A stretch of DNA of 64,000 bases from Zoogloea sp. (GCA_016703645.1 JADJBR010000007.1:1302001-1366000); one strand, 5' to 3'; positions 7,705 through 18,542 are shown, counted from the first letter of the stretch. Numbers and translations are program-made. The notes: generated by a model not told the origin, from the letters alone.

Positions 7705-10124
7705 TGAGCGGCCCGCGCTTCGCCCATCTGACCGGGCGCCCCATGTGGGAGCGCTGCGATCACGTCGGCACGCGCATCGAAGGCACCCCCGCCGCCGTGG
7801 TGCTGGCAACGGCCGCCACGGCCGGTGACGCCGCGCCCGCCGCCCCCATCAGCCCGGCCGACTACGCCGCCTGGCAGGCCCGCCTCGGCACGGCCGTGGT
7901 CCTGCCCTGCGCGCCGGACCAGTGCAGCGCGGCGCAGGTCATCCTCGCCGTGCCCGGCAAGCCTCTGAGCGTGCTCACCCCGGCCGGCTGGCTCCCCCTG
8001 CCGACGCCGGCCGCCGACACCCCGGCCCCAACGCCCGGCCTGGAGTTCGCCCCACTCACCCCGGCTCCGGCCCCCACCGCGCCCGACGCCATCGCCCTCG
8101 ACCCGGCCGGCCGTTGCTGGCTGCTCGACCGGGCCGGGCGGCGCCTGATCCTGCTGGCCCCGGACCTGCGCGTGCTCTCCGTCGTGCCCTTGCCGCCGGG
8201 CATCGACCCGGGCGCCTTTGCCTGCAGCGCCTTCGGCCTGGTGGTCGCCGACCGGGCCGAGCCACGGCTGCTGGTGCAGCCCTGGGGCGGCGCCTGGCAC
8301 GGCTACATGCCACCGGCCATCGCGGGCCGGCGCATCGTCGCCCTCACCGCCAACCCGGCCTGGCCCGAGGCCGTGGCCCTGGTCGAAGGCGGCCCCGACA
8401 AATGGCAGTTGTTCCGCGTCGGGCCGGGGGGTGCCGTGCTGCACACCCTGCCCATGGCCACGGCCCCGCTGCCCATGATCCTCACCGCCGCCGACCGGCT
8501 GCTGGTGGGGGAGCTCGCCCACCGCCCGGGCGACCCGCTGCCCACGCTCTTCCGCGAGTACACCCTGCGCTCCGACAGCGTGGAGGCCGAGCGCGGCTTC
8601 GCCGTGCGCAGCTTTGACGGCCGCGCCCTGTGGCTGGAGCAGGACACCCAGCAGGGCTGCGATGGCGTCCGGGTGATGGCCAGCACCGCCGCCGGTGCCC
8701 GCCCCCTCTACCCCCGGGAGGCCGACCTGGCCGGCAGCGGGGTGGTCGAAACCTGGGCGCTGGACTCCGGCATCTTCGGCTGCCAGTGGCACCGCCTCTT
8801 CGTGGATCTGTGCCTGCCGGCCGACTGCGCCGTGCACATCGAAGCCCGCAGCGCCGATGATCTGCCGCCCTTCGAGATCCGCCGCCGCGCCCGCCTCCCC
8901 GCCGACCGGGTGGGCGACACCCGCCCGGCCCCCATCGACGACCCCTGGCCGCCCCTGGGTTCGGTGGTGGATGACGAAGCCGAAGGCTGGGTGCCCCTCG
9001 GGGTGGCCGACCGACGCCCGGCCCAGGCCGACGTGGCCTTTGCCGGGAGCGTCGGCGAGCGCCCGTCCGAAGACCCCCTGGCCGCCGCCCGCCAGCCCGC
9101 AGCAGCGCTGCCGGCCGGCATGCGCACCCTCGAATACCTGCTCACCGCGCCCCCCGGCCGCTACCTGTGGCTGCGCGTGCGCCTTGCCGGCACCCGCCGC
9201 CAGGCGCCCAGCCTGTTTGCCCTGCGCGCCACCTTCCCGCGCCCGTCCCTGCTCGATTACCTGCCCGCCTACTGGCGTTCCGACCCGGCCGGCGCCGACG
9301 CCACCGAGCGCGCCCTGGCCCTCTTCGAAGGCTGGATGACAGAGATGGACCAGCGCATCGACGTGCTGCCCCAGCTCATCGACCCGCGCCGGGTGCCTGC
9401 CGAGGCCCTGCCCTGGCTGGGCAGCTTCCTGGCCCTGAGCTTCGATACGCGGGTGCGCGAAGGGGTGCGCCGCGAGCTGCTGCTGCACATGGCCGAGCTG
9501 TACCGGGCCCGCGGCACCGTGCCCGGCCTGGCGCGCCTGCTCTCCATCCTCGCCGAAGCCCCGGTGCAGATCATCGAGGGCTTCCGCCTGCGCCGGCCCA
9601 CCGCCGCCTTCCTGGGCAGCGCCCTGATCGGGCCGGCCCTCGAACTGGGCGGCAGCGAGAGCACCCTCAACGCCGCCGGCCTGGAGGACTGGGAACAGGA
9701 ACTGGCCGGCGCCCACGCCGCCCTGATGCTGCGTCGCGCCACCCAGGACAGCCCCTGCCCGACCCGCGACCCGGACGACCCCCTGCCCGACGACGCCCTG
9801 CTGGCCTTCTACCGCCGTCACGCCCACCGCTTCACGGTGATCGTGCCGCGGGCGCGCTGCAGCACCCTGGCCGCCGTGCTGGAGCTGGCCATCGAGACCA
9901 GCAAGCCGGCCCACACCCTGCACCGCCTGTGCTGGCTGGATGCCGGCTTCCGTGTCGGCAGCGCCAGCCTGGTGGGCGTGTCCCACCTGGGGCCGGTGGA
10001 CAAGGCCGAACCCGCCGTGCTTGGCAGCGCAGTGCTATCCACCTTCACCACCCTCCACCGTGGCCGTCGCGAAGACCGCTACCCGTATTTCAAACCCATG
10101 AACCCATGGGAGGCATCGCCATGA
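7704..10124 (+). CDS. eCIS tail protein with beta-propeller-like N-terminus and TIGR02242-like domain (Afp12-type)
   Basis: The 806-residue protein has two parts. Residues about 100-300 show repeating short beta blades (CWLLDRAGRRLILLAPDLRV, FGLVVADRAEPRLLVQPWGG), as in NHL/YWTD-like propellers. Residues about 515-680 carry the phage-tail P2-gpI/TIGR02242 module: LLDYLPAYWRSD, LPWLGSFLALSFD, and LYRARGTVPGLARLL. This module packs with the J-like protein in the baseplate wedge. The start is coupled by TGATG to the preceding stop and has AGGAGG upstream. The propeller might contact fibres or a surface; that is inference. Confidence 0.8.
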   Translation: MSGPRFAHLTGRPMWERCDHVGTRIEGTPAAVVLATAATAGDAAPAAPISPADYAAWQARLGTAVVLPCAPDQCSAAQVILAVPGKPLSVLTPAGWLPLPTPAADTPAPTPGLEFAPLTPAPAPTAPDAIALDPAGRCWLLDRAGRRLILLAPDLRVLSVVPLPPGIDPGAFACSAFGLVVADRAEPRLLVQPWGGAWHGYMPPAIAGRRIVALTANPAWPEAVALVEGGPDKWQLFRVGPGGAVLHTLPMATAPLPMILTAADRLLVGELAHRPGDPLPTLFREYTLRSDSVEAERGFAVRSFDGRALWLEQDTQQGCDGVRVMASTAAGARPLYPREADLAGSGVVETWALDSGIFGCQWHRLFVDLCLPADCAVHIEARSADDLPPFEIRRRARLPADRVGDTRPAPIDDPWPPLGSVVDDEAEGWVPLGVADRRPAQADVAFAGSVGERPSEDPLAAARQPAAALPAGMRTLEYLLTAPPGRYLWLRVRLAGTRRQAPSLFALRATFPRPSLLDYLPAYWRSDPAGADATERALALFEGWMTEMDQRIDVLPQLIDPRRVPAEALPWLGSFLALSFDTRVREGVRRELLLHMAELYRARGTVPGLARLLSILAEAPVQIIEGFRLRRPTAAFLGSALIGPALELGGSESTLNAAGLEDWEQELAGAHAALMLRRATQDSPCPTRDPDDPLPDDALLAFYRRHAHRFTVIVPRARCSTLAAVLELAIETSKPAHTLHRLCWLDAGFRVGSASLVGVSHLGPVDKAEPAVLGSAVLSTFTTLHRGRREDRYPYFKPMNPWEASP

Positions 10125-11359
10125 GCACCCCTACCGCCGCTGAAACCTTCATCCCCCTGGACGATCTCGATCCGGCCACCCCCGGTGACCCGTTCACCCG
10201 CCTGCGTTACAGCTACGGGCAGCTCCTGGGGGCCGAGGACTTCACCACCGAGCAGCGTTACTTCCTGCTGCGCAGCCGCCTGCACAATGCCGCCCTGCAT
10301 GGTTTCGGGACGGTGTGGGGGCTCAAGGTGGGCAGCCAGGAAAACGAGACCACCCTCACCCTGACCTGCGACACCGGCCTTGCCATCGACCCCCTGGGGC
10401 GCGAGGTGTACGTGCCCCAGAAGGTGTGCCTGGACATCACCGGGCTGGCCACCACACGCTTCTGGGCCGACCTGGCGGCGCCTCCGCCGGCTCCGGGCGT
10501 GGAGGTCACGGGGGACAATCCCCGCCGCCGGGTCTACGTGGTGCTGCGCTACCGGGCCTGCCTGACCGAGCAGGTGCCGGCCATCACCCAACCCTGCGCC
10601 GGCCAGGACGCCGGGCTGGCCCCGTCCCGGGTTCAGGACGGCTACCGTCTGTGCCTGGAGGCCGCGCCGCCCGACCTCACCGGCCTGCCGGTGCGCGACA
10701 TCACCACCCGGGTCAACCCGCCGGCGGATTTCCGCACCCGTCTGCTCGAGCACATCATCAACCCCGACACCCCGCCCCCCGCCCGGCTGTGGAGCGGCGC
10801 CGACGACGCGCCCCTGCTCCTCGCCGTGCTCGACCTGGAGCCGGTGGGCAACCCGGTGGAACGGGTGAAGCTCTTCGGCACCATCGACAACAGCGTGCGC
10901 GCCCTGCTGCCGGCGGTGCAGACGGTGGCCGATCTGGCCCTGGGCATCCGCCTCGAAGCCGCCGGCGCCCCGTCACCCTTCCAGGTCGGCAAGCTGCAGA
11001 GTCGGGCCGGCGAAGGCGCCGATGCGGCCCGCAGCTTCATCGACCTGATCACCACCCGCCCCCTGATGCCCGCCAGTCTGGGACCCGGATCGGTGCGCGT
11101 ACTGCGCTTCGACGAGGCCAACCAGAAGTGGCAGCCGGTGGCCATTGCCGGCCAGACCCCTTCCGCCACCGGCCTCGCCCTGGTGGTCGACGAAGTCCTG
11201 CAGGCAGGGGCACCCATCCAGGTGTGCCTGCTGGGCACGGGGGCAGAGGCCATCCTCGACATGGGCGGACAGCCCCTGGCGGGCGCCATCGGCGAGGTCG
11301 TGCCCCCCGGCACCGGCAGGGATGCCTGCCTCTTCGCCATTCACCCCACCACCGCCTGA
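10121..11359 (+). CDS. conserved eCIS-cluster protein (412 aa) with GQLLGAEDF module
   Basis: This 412-residue protein starts in the stop of the previous gene (ATGA). Its N-terminal 120 residues carry a module seen again in the next gene: an aromatic-glycine stretch (RYSYGQLLGAEDFTTEQRYF), a helix, then HNAALHGFGTVWGL, followed by a beta-rich section with IDPLGREVYVP. Proteins with this module occur in many eCIS clusters downstream of the baseplate genes, but their function is not established to my knowledge. Particle-exterior, fibre-like or cargo-adaptor roles are possible. The C-terminus contains LVVDEVLQAGAPIQVCLLG. Confidence 0.6.
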   Translation: MSTPTAAETFIPLDDLDPATPGDPFTRLRYSYGQLLGAEDFTTEQRYFLLRSRLHNAALHGFGTVWGLKVGSQENETTLTLTCDTGLAIDPLGREVYVPQKVCLDITGLATTRFWADLAAPPPAPGVEVTGDNPRRRVYVVLRYRACLTEQVPAITQPCAGQDAGLAPSRVQDGYRLCLEAAPPDLTGLPVRDITTRVNPPADFRTRLLEHIINPDTPPPARLWSGADDAPLLLAVLDLEPVGNPVERVKLFGTIDNSVRALLPAVQTVADLALGIRLEAAGAPSPFQVGKLQSRAGEGADAARSFIDLITTRPLMPASLGPGSVRVLRFDEANQKWQPVAIAGQTPSATGLALVVDEVLQAGAPIQVCLLGTGAEAILDMGGQPLAGAIGEVVPPGTGRDACLFAIHPTTA

Positions 11360-11372
11360 GCCGGAGGCCGAG

Positions 11373-14200
11373 ATGAGCACAAACATGTGGAAGAAGATGG
11401 ATGCCGGCCTGTTGACGATGATCGCCAAGGTCGCCCGCAACGAAGCCCTCAGCGCGGCGGATGAAGCCTCCATCGCCGATTTTCTGAAGGACTACGCGGG
11501 CACGTCGGGCGAATCCGGCTTTGCCGGCGGCCCGAGCGGTGACGTGCGCGGCAGCAACAACCTGCGCCGCACCAACTGGTTCAACGGCCGCTACCTCACC
11601 GCCGAGGCCCTGTCGCGCCAGGACGTGTATTTCGACACCCGCGCACGCCTCGCCGCCCATGCGCAGATGCCCGGCATCGCCTGGGGCCTGGGTCTGTCCG
11701 CCGACGGCCTCAACAGCACCCCCATCGACAGCGAGGGGCGCTTCGGCGGCCTGCCCGCCAACCGCAACATCACCCTGCGCCGGGGGCTCGCCTTCGACCA
11801 CATCGGGCGCCCCATCCTCGTCTCCACCCCTTCACCTTCAGCATCGACCAGCTCATCGGCGCCTATCGCAAGACGCCCCAGAAGGTGGTGGGCGGCGGCG
11901 TGGATTTCATGCCCTGCGTGTGCCTGGTGAACGACCCGGCCGGCCCCACCGGCGGCGGCGCGGCCCTGCCCTCCGGCCCCTTCCTGCTGGTCATCCAGCC
12001 CGGCGAGACCGAAGAGGGCGGCGCCAAGGTGATGGGTGAGATCTGCGGTGGCGCGGCCTCGGCCAACTGCCGCGCCGACACCTGGCGGGGTGGTTTCGGC
12101 CTGTCCCTGGTGCGCTTCCCGGTGGAACTGCCCTTCCGCCAGGATCTGCAGTCGGCCTGGGATCTGCGCGGCACCCTGTCGGCCTACTTCTTCGACGTCT
12201 TCGAGCACGCCCTGTGGAAGCGCTGGGATCCGGACTTTGCCACCCACGGCCCCTTCTGCGCCGACACCGGGCCGGGCCGCCACGACGCCGCTGCCATCGC
12301 CCTGGCCATGGTCTATCTGGGTGAGGACGGCAGCGCCCTGTTCATGGACCAGTGGATTCCCCGCCGCACCATCTGCGGCACCCCGGCCGAAGACTGGCAC
12401 CGCACCCGCTTCGGTGCCCCGCCCCGGGCCGCCGCCTGGGCGCGCATCCACCAGTTCCAGTGCATGCTGGCCGAAAGCCTGGTCATGCGCCCCTCCAATG
12501 CGGACAACACCAACCTGTTCGCCCGTGGCTTCCGGCACATACCGCCCATCGGCTTCCTGCCCGTCAAGCCCGGCCCGGCCGACGAAAAGCGCCCCATGGG
12601 CATCCCCCTCTTCGACAAGTTGCTGGGCAACACCCAGGGCGCCCAGTGGCTGGTCTCGCCCCTGGTGCGCAATGCCCTCGGGCAGGCGGAGGACTACTTC
12701 CAGGGCACCCGGGTGATCACCTACGGGGTGGTGGCCCTGCACGACGACGACATCCTTGAGGATCTCAACAACGTTTTCGACAAGGACCCGATCCAGCTCA
12801 GCCTGCGCCCGCCCCGCAGCAACCCGGACCCGGCCACGGCAGTCGCCGGAGCCCCGGCACCCGGCCACTACAAGGCATCGCTGTATCAGGCAGGCACGGT
12901 GCAGACCTCCAACGCGGTGGCCCTGCCCGGCTTCCTGGGGGTGCTGGCCAACCTGTTCGATGTGCTGGGCATGGACGAGCTGGTCAATCGGCGCACCGAG
13001 ATCGTCAAGCTGGTGGTGCCCCTGCAGGGGCTCACCCGGGAACACCCCCTGGTCGGCCGCCTGCAGGAGGATGCCCTCAACCAGGCCCAGTCCTGGGGTG
13101 TGAACCCCTTGCTCACCGCAGCCAACCCCCTCGGCCAGTTGGGCACCGTCAACGACACCGCCGAAGCCCTGGCCGGCCTGGTGGCACGCCTCGGGCTGGA
13201 CATGCTGCCGCGCCATTTCGTGGTGTACGTCAAGCAGCGCCTGGTGCTGCTCGACCTGCTGTTCTACCTGCTCGAAATCCTCCAGTTCCTGCTCAACTTC
13301 ATGCGCGAGATCCAGAGCCTCGGCAAGACCGGCAGCACGGGCAACGCCCAGAGCAGCGTGTCCTCCGAGCAAGTGCGCATCCAGTACCTGCGCCAGCCCG
13401 CCGAAAAGCGCGCCATGGTAGAGGCCATCCTGGCCGAGCCCGATGTACAGGCCAGCATCGTCCGGGCAGCGGATCTGAGCGGCTCCGGCATCGCCGTGAC
13501 CACCCGCAATCAGGCCTTCCTGGACAAGGTGCAGAGCACCGAATCCTCCCTCGCCAATACCATCACCGACCCGGCCGAACGCAAGCGGGTCGCCCTCGGC
13601 CAGGTGGCCGACAGCTACGCCGCCGAGTACCCGGACTACCAGCTCGTCCAGGTGCTGGCGGCCGTGCAGCCCCAGCACACCCTGACCGTGGTCAACAAAC
13701 TGTCGGTAACCCGCAGCACGGAGCCCACCCGCAGCCTCGGCGACGATCTGGTCAAGGACGGCCCCGCCGTGTTCGAGGCCGACGAGGCCCGGACCCTCTA
13801 TGTGGACCTCAAGTCCGGACTGGAGAGCCGCAAGGTGGCCGACTATGTGAAAGGCAGCGACAGCCAGTTGACAGTGAAGGAGGTGCTGGCAAGCACGCCG
13901 GACGAAGCCGAGAAGCTGCTCGGCGCCGAGCGCTATGCCGAGTTCCGCAAGAACTACCAGGCCGACCGGGCCGCCGCCATCACCGGGGCCGAAGCCCTCG
14001 CCAAGGGCGTGCCGAGCGAACTGGCGGTGAAAGTGGAGGCTGGCATCCAGGCCGGCACACCCGCTGAAACAGTAGTGGAGAAGCTGAAGACCGACACTGC
14101 GACCAACAGCGCCACCCGCCCGGCCCTCGACCAGACTGCCACCCTCCTGCGCATCACCGGCGGGCAGGCTGGCTTCCTCAAGCTGGTGAAGCGCACCTGA
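11373..14200 (+). pseudogene. eCIS-cluster protein (~942 aa) split by a one-base frameshift
   Basis: ATG 11373 follows a GGAGG site. The first frame encodes NLRRTNWFNGRYLTAEALSR and MPGIAWGLGLSADGLN, the same module as the previous gene, then GRPILVST. At a run of four C (11827-11830) the sensible reading moves to another frame: FTFSIDQLIGAYRKTPQKVV continues to the TGA at 14200. One extra C would restore GRPILVSTPFTFSIDQLIG. The distal part contains FFDVFEHALWKRWDPDFATHG, a very hydrophobic helix (LVLLDLLFYLLEILQFLLNF) and a long helical C-terminus. The remainder shows no decay, so a sequencing error is as likely as a true mutation. I cannot name the family. Confidence 0.6.
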
Positions 14201-14209
14201 CGCCCGTCC

Positions 14210-15742
14210 ATGAACGACTTCGTCGACATCGCCCGCTTGTCCACCCGCATCCGCAGCACCGAGGCGGACCACGCCGGGATGCTTGCGGGGCAGGTGCGCC
14301 AACTGGCCGACCGTCAGCTCGCCCGGGCCCTGGAGGGCGCCGGGGATCGGGCCCTGGCCCGTGCCCGGCTGCCGGCAGGCGCGGTTGTCGCGGTACAACG
14401 CCTTGAGCTGCACCTCAAGGTCGCAGTGGATGTGCCGGGCGATGAACTGGCCGCCGGCTGGGCCGCCGCCTTCGAGGCCGGCCTGGCCCGCCTGCTGGCC
14501 ACCGTCGCCCCGGGTGACGTGGACGACGACGCACCCGCGGCGTGGTTCGCCGACGCCTGGGCCGCCGAACGTCGCCACCTGGAACGCCGCAGCCAGGGTG
14601 CCGCCGATGCCTGGTGGGCGGCCGATCTCGCCGGTGATGACGACAGCGCCGCCCCCCTTGCACCCATCACCCTCCTGCGGCGCTGGCTGCGGCGCGACCC
14701 CGCCCGCGCCCTCTGCACCCTGGCGGAGCTGGCCCGCGGCGATGCCCATGTGACGGCGCTGCTGTCGCCGGCCGAGGCCACCGCCCTCACCCGTGAACTG
14801 CTACAGCGGTTTGCCCGCCCCGACACCCCCTTCGGCCCCGCCGTCCACCCCGTGTCCGGCCCCGCCCCCGAGGCGCTTCCGGCGGCACCCGGCACGACGC
14901 CCGGTGCGCCCCGGGAGGCCCGTTCCGCCCTGCTCCATTCCGCCTTGGCGCGCCTTGCCGGGTCTCACGCTCGCCTGCTCGCCGCGGCGGGCAACACCGA
15001 GCAGGCCGCGCCCTGGCTCGCCGCCCTGCTGCTGGCCGAGGCGCCTTCCGCCACCGGCCTGCCGGCTGCACACCTGGCACGCGCACTGGCCGAGGCTGGC
15101 GCAGCGGGCCAATCCCGCGCCGATCCGCCCGAGCCCACCCCGCCTGCCGCCTCGCCGGACGATTCCGAAACCGCCAAGCTCGCCCCCCACCCGGTGAATG
15201 CCGGTGGCCTGCTCCTGCTTCTGCGCCCCTTGCTCCGCCTGGATCTGCTGCCTGCACCCGAGCAGCTTGGCACCGACCTGGGCGATCTGGCCCTGGCGGC
15301 CCTGCGCCGTGTGCTGGCGCCCCTTCCCCCGGGCGAAAGGGCGGTGGCCGAAGAGCGGGAGCGCCCCCTGCTCGCCGTCTTTGCGCCGGAATGCGACTGG
15401 CGCGAACGCATCGCGCTGATCCCGATACACGACCCGGCCACCGCCAACGCCCGCCTCGACGCCCTGGTGGCCGCGATCCCCGCCGACATCGCCGCCGCCC
15501 CGGGCGCCCTGCGCCAGGTCTTCGGGCTGCAGCCGGCCAGCTTTGGCACCCAAGCGGACACCCGACTGGCCCGTCTGCTGCTGCGCCCCGGCGCGCTCCG
15601 CGCCACCCCCTGGGAGGCCGAGCTGAGCTGGCCCCTCGCCGCCATCGATCTGGCCCTGCGCCGTGCCGGCTGGGACCAGGACCCGGGCTGGCTACCCTGG
15701 CTGGGGCGGACAATCCGCTTCCGTTTCGGAGACCCGTCGTGA
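14210..15742 (+). CDS. contractile injection system tape-measure-like protein
   Basis: The 510-residue product begins with a helix and a short conserved pattern (VAVQRLELHLKVAVDVPG) like the CIS tape-measure family found just upstream of the AAA+ ATPase in eCIS operons. The rest is Ala/Leu-rich and helical, with repeated LLRRWLRR and LARLLLRPG elements. Tape-measure proteins set tube length and lie inside the tube. Order supports the call: the gene is immediately followed by, and overlaps by GTGA, the Afp15-like ATPase. The protein is shorter than many tape measures, so the assignment is moderate. Confidence 0.6.
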   Translation: MNDFVDIARLSTRIRSTEADHAGMLAGQVRQLADRQLARALEGAGDRALARARLPAGAVVAVQRLELHLKVAVDVPGDELAAGWAAAFEAGLARLLATVAPGDVDDDAPAAWFADAWAAERRHLERRSQGAADAWWAADLAGDDDSAAPLAPITLLRRWLRRDPARALCTLAELARGDAHVTALLSPAEATALTRELLQRFARPDTPFGPAVHPVSGPAPEALPAAPGTTPGAPREARSALLHSALARLAGSHARLLAAAGNTEQAAPWLAALLLAEAPSATGLPAAHLARALAEAGAAGQSRADPPEPTPPAASPDDSETAKLAPHPVNAGGLLLLLRPLLRLDLLPAPEQLGTDLGDLALAALRRVLAPLPPGERAVAEERERPLLAVFAPECDWRERIALIPIHDPATANARLDALVAAIPADIAAAPGALRQVFGLQPASFGTQADTRLARLLLRPGALRATPWEAELSWPLAAIDLALRRAGWDQDPGWLPWLGRTIRFRFGDPS

Positions 15743-17649
15743 CCGGCCGCCGCGGCAGCCCCCTGCTGGACCTGTGGCTCGCCCTTGCCGCCGGCCGCCT
15801 GCTGCTGCGTCGGCCCGATGACCCGGGCCTGCTGCGCCTCGCCGCCCGCCACCTGCCCACCGGCACACCCCAGCAACTGGCCGAAGGGATTGCCAGCAGC
15901 GCCGACAGTCTGTTCTCCGCCCTCGAAGCCCTGCCCGACGCCGAGCCCCTCGCCCGCATCGCCGGCGGCTGCCAGCTGTCGGGCTTTGATCTGGATCTGC
16001 TGGGCCTCGCCGTGTTGCCCTGCTTCGACGAGGATGCCGCCGGCACCATTGCCGCCCTTACCGGCGGGCCGCGGCGCGTCACCGTCGGTCTGGCCCTCAA
16101 ACTGCTGTTCGGCGATCTGGCCGAACCACAGGCCGTGCGCAGCGCCCTGCGCGCCTCGCCCCTGTGGCACACCGGCCTGATCCGCCCCGACGAAGGCCGG
16201 CGGCCCTTGCTGGAGCGCCGGCTCGACCCCACCGAGACGCTGCTGGCCGGCCTCGACGGGCTCGCGCCGGCGGAAGCCGGCACCGGGTGGCAGGTCCGCC
16301 GCCTGGCGCCGCCCGCCCGCCCCGCGGCCAGCATCCGCCGCGCCGCCGGCATGATCATGGACATACCGGGGGTGTGCCTGCACCTTTCGGGCAATGCGGA
16401 GCGCGCCGAAGAAGTGCTGGCTGTCGCGGCGGACCCGGCCCCCGCCCTGGTCCTGGATGCCCCCGACGACACCACCCCGGCCCCCTGGGCGGAGGCCCAC
16501 CTGCTGCGCCTCGCCACCGGTGCCCGGGTGGCCCTGCGCACGGACGCCGGGCAGCTCGCCGTATCCGGCGCCGTGCCACCGGCGATGGTGATCGCCCCCC
16601 CCAGCTTCTCCCTGCACGGCCCCGGCGCCCACCTGCGGCGGCTTGAAGTGGGGAGCAGCGACCCCATCGAACTGGCCGATGCCTGGCGCCAGATCCTCGG
16701 CTGCAGCCAGGCCGACGCCGACGAGCTGGCCGGACGCAACTGGATCGACGACGACACGCCCGCCCTCGTTGCCGCCGCCCTGCCCTCCGCCGCCGACATG
16801 CCGGCGATCCTGGACGAACTGTCGCGCCTGACCCCGCCCCGGGCCCTGCGCCTGGCCACCCGGTCGACCCCGGCGGTGCCCTGGGACAAGCTGGTATTGC
16901 CGCCCCAGACCCGCGTCCGCCTGGAAGACCTGATCCGGCGGGTGCGGCGGCGCGTGAGCGTGCAATTGCGCTGGGGCATGGACTCGGGCGGGCGCGGCCG
17001 TTCGGTGATCGGCCTGCTGTACGGTGAGTCCGGCACCGGCAAGACCCTTGCCGCCGAAGCCATGGCCACGCGCCTGCACCTGCCCATGCTGTCGGTGGAC
17101 CTATCCCTGGTGGTGTCCAAGTACATCGGTGAAACCGAGAAGAACCTCTCCGAACTTTTCGCCGCCGCCGAGGGCTACGCCGCCCTCCTGTTCTTCGACG
17201 AGGCCGACGCCCTGTTCGGCAAGCGCACCAACGTGCAGGACGCCCACGACCGCTACGCCAACATCGAGGTGAATTACCTGCTTCAGCGCCTGGAATCCTT
17301 CGAGGGCTGCGCCCTGCTGGCCACCAACCTGATGCAGGGGGTGGACGACGCCTTCATGCGCCGCTTTGACCAGGTGGTGCACTTCCCACGCCCGGGCGTG
17401 GCCGAACGGGTCGCCATCTGGCACGGACAACTCCCCGCGCAGCACCTGTCAGCACAGATTTCGATCGAGCAACTGGCCGAGCGTTTCGACCTCACCGGCG
17501 GCGAGATCCGCAATGCTGCCCTGTCGGCAGCCTACATGGCCGCCGATGGCGGCACCGTGGTCACGGAAGGCATGATCGATGCCGCCGTGGCCGAAGAGTT
17601 CAGCAAACTGGGCCGGCCATTCCCACGCCGGCAGGGAGCCTATCCATGA
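15739..17649 (+). CDS. AAA+ ATPase of the contractile injection system (Afp15-like)
   Basis: The 636-residue protein carries a single C-terminal AAA+ module. Walker A is GESGTGKT near residue 430, Walker B is LLFFDEADALFGKR near 487, and an RRFDQVVHFPRPG arginine-finger/sensor region follows. The N-terminal 380 residues are a family-specific extension. Afp15-type ATPases are present in nearly all eCIS operons and are needed for correct particle assembly or cargo loading. A GTG start at 15739 overlaps the preceding stop (GTGA), and the stop overlaps the next ATG. The call is confident for the family; the exact ATP-driven step is not known from sequence. Confidence 0.9.
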   Translation: MTGRRGSPLLDLWLALAAGRLLLRRPDDPGLLRLAARHLPTGTPQQLAEGIASSADSLFSALEALPDAEPLARIAGGCQLSGFDLDLLGLAVLPCFDEDAAGTIAALTGGPRRVTVGLALKLLFGDLAEPQAVRSALRASPLWHTGLIRPDEGRRPLLERRLDPTETLLAGLDGLAPAEAGTGWQVRRLAPPARPAASIRRAAGMIMDIPGVCLHLSGNAERAEEVLAVAADPAPALVLDAPDDTTPAPWAEAHLLRLATGARVALRTDAGQLAVSGAVPPAMVIAPPSFSLHGPGAHLRRLEVGSSDPIELADAWRQILGCSQADADELAGRNWIDDDTPALVAAALPSAADMPAILDELSRLTPPRALRLATRSTPAVPWDKLVLPPQTRVRLEDLIRRVRRRVSVQLRWGMDSGGRGRSVIGLLYGESGTGKTLAAEAMATRLHLPMLSVDLSLVVSKYIGETEKNLSELFAAAEGYAALLFFDEADALFGKRTNVQDAHDRYANIEVNYLLQRLESFEGCALLATNLMQGVDDAFMRRFDQVVHFPRPGVAERVAIWHGQLPAQHLSAQISIEQLAERFDLTGGEIRNAALSAAYMAADGGTVVTEGMIDAAVAEEFSKLGRPFPRRQGAYP

Positions 17650-18542
17650 CCGACATCGCCACCACCCTGAGCCAGGCCAGAGCCAAGCTCACCACCTGGC
17701 AGGCCGAAGCCGCCAGCGCCGCCGCCAACGGCGCATCCCAGACCCAGTCTGCCGATGCGGCGTGGGATGCGGTGGCTGCCATCGAGGCCGCCACCAACCA
17801 CGCCGAGGGGCTGCGCACCCAGGTCCTGGCCCGCAACGACACCCTGGCGGCGGCCCTCGCCGCCCGCACCGCGGCCCTCGCCGATGCCGAGCGGGCCCGC
17901 ACTGACGGCACCAGCCCACCCCTGGCCGATACCACCGCCACGGCCCTGCGCGCCACCGTGGCCACCGCCGCCGGCGTCACTCCGGCCAGCAAGCTCGACG
18001 GCGCCGACTACAAGACCGCCGTCGGCACCGTGGATACCGCCATCGCGGCCCTCGACGACACGGCCATCAGCGACCTCGCCGCCGCCCTGGTCGCATTGGA
18101 AAGCAAACTCCAGGCCTACGAAGACAAGGAGGCCCTGGCCGAGGCCGCCCTCACCGCCGCGGAAGCGGCCGCGGCCATCATCGCCAACGACCTGGAGAAG
18201 GCACAGATCCAACGCGAGGCCGCAGCCACCCTGGCCGCCGCCGGCAACAAGCCCGGCGCCGTGCTTGCCTACGTGGACTATCAGGCCGCCCGCGCCCGCC
18301 TCACCGCCGCCTCGGCCGCCGCTGCCGCCACCAAGCTGCAGACCGACTGGAACACCGCCCGCGACGAACAGCTCTCTGCCGCCGCCGACCTCCTCGCCGC
18401 CCAGGTGGCCGTCATCCAGGGGCAACTCGCCCTGGCGCGCAAGCGCGCTGAAATGATGGCAAAGCTCGTCACCCGGGATGCCGTCGCCACGGCGGCCGTG
18501 GACGCCGTGATCAACCCGCCGCCGGCCCCGCCGGGGCCGTAG
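17646..18542 (+). CDS. alanine-rich helical eCIS-cluster protein
   Basis: This 298-residue protein is about one-third alanine, with long heptad-like helical stretches (LAAALAARTAALADAERART) and no cysteine. It is coupled by ATGA to the ATPase gene and ends in a Pro-rich tail before the first cargo gene. Composition and predicted coiled coil are visible; function is not. From its place between the ATPase and the toxins it could be a cargo chaperone or an internal scaffold. That is inference. Confidence 0.55.
   Translation: MTDIATTLSQARAKLTTWQAEAASAAANGASQTQSADAAWDAVAAIEAATNHAEGLRTQVLARNDTLAAALAARTAALADAERARTDGTSPPLADTTATALRATVATAAGVTPASKLDGADYKTAVGTVDTAIAALDDTAISDLAAALVALESKLQAYEDKEALAEAALTAAEAAAAIIANDLEKAQIQREAAATLAAAGNKPGAVLAYVDYQAARARLTAASAAAAATKLQTDWNTARDEQLSAAADLLAAQVAVIQGQLALARKRAEMMAKLVTRDAVATAAVDAVINPPPAPPGP

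Noticed and set aside
11591-14749. Antisense ORF of over 1000 codons opposite the eCIS genes, and similar long antisense ORFs elsewhere
   Set aside because: High GC removes stop codons on the reverse strand. The translations are Gly/Gln/His-rich without motifs, while the plus strand carries recognisable domains.
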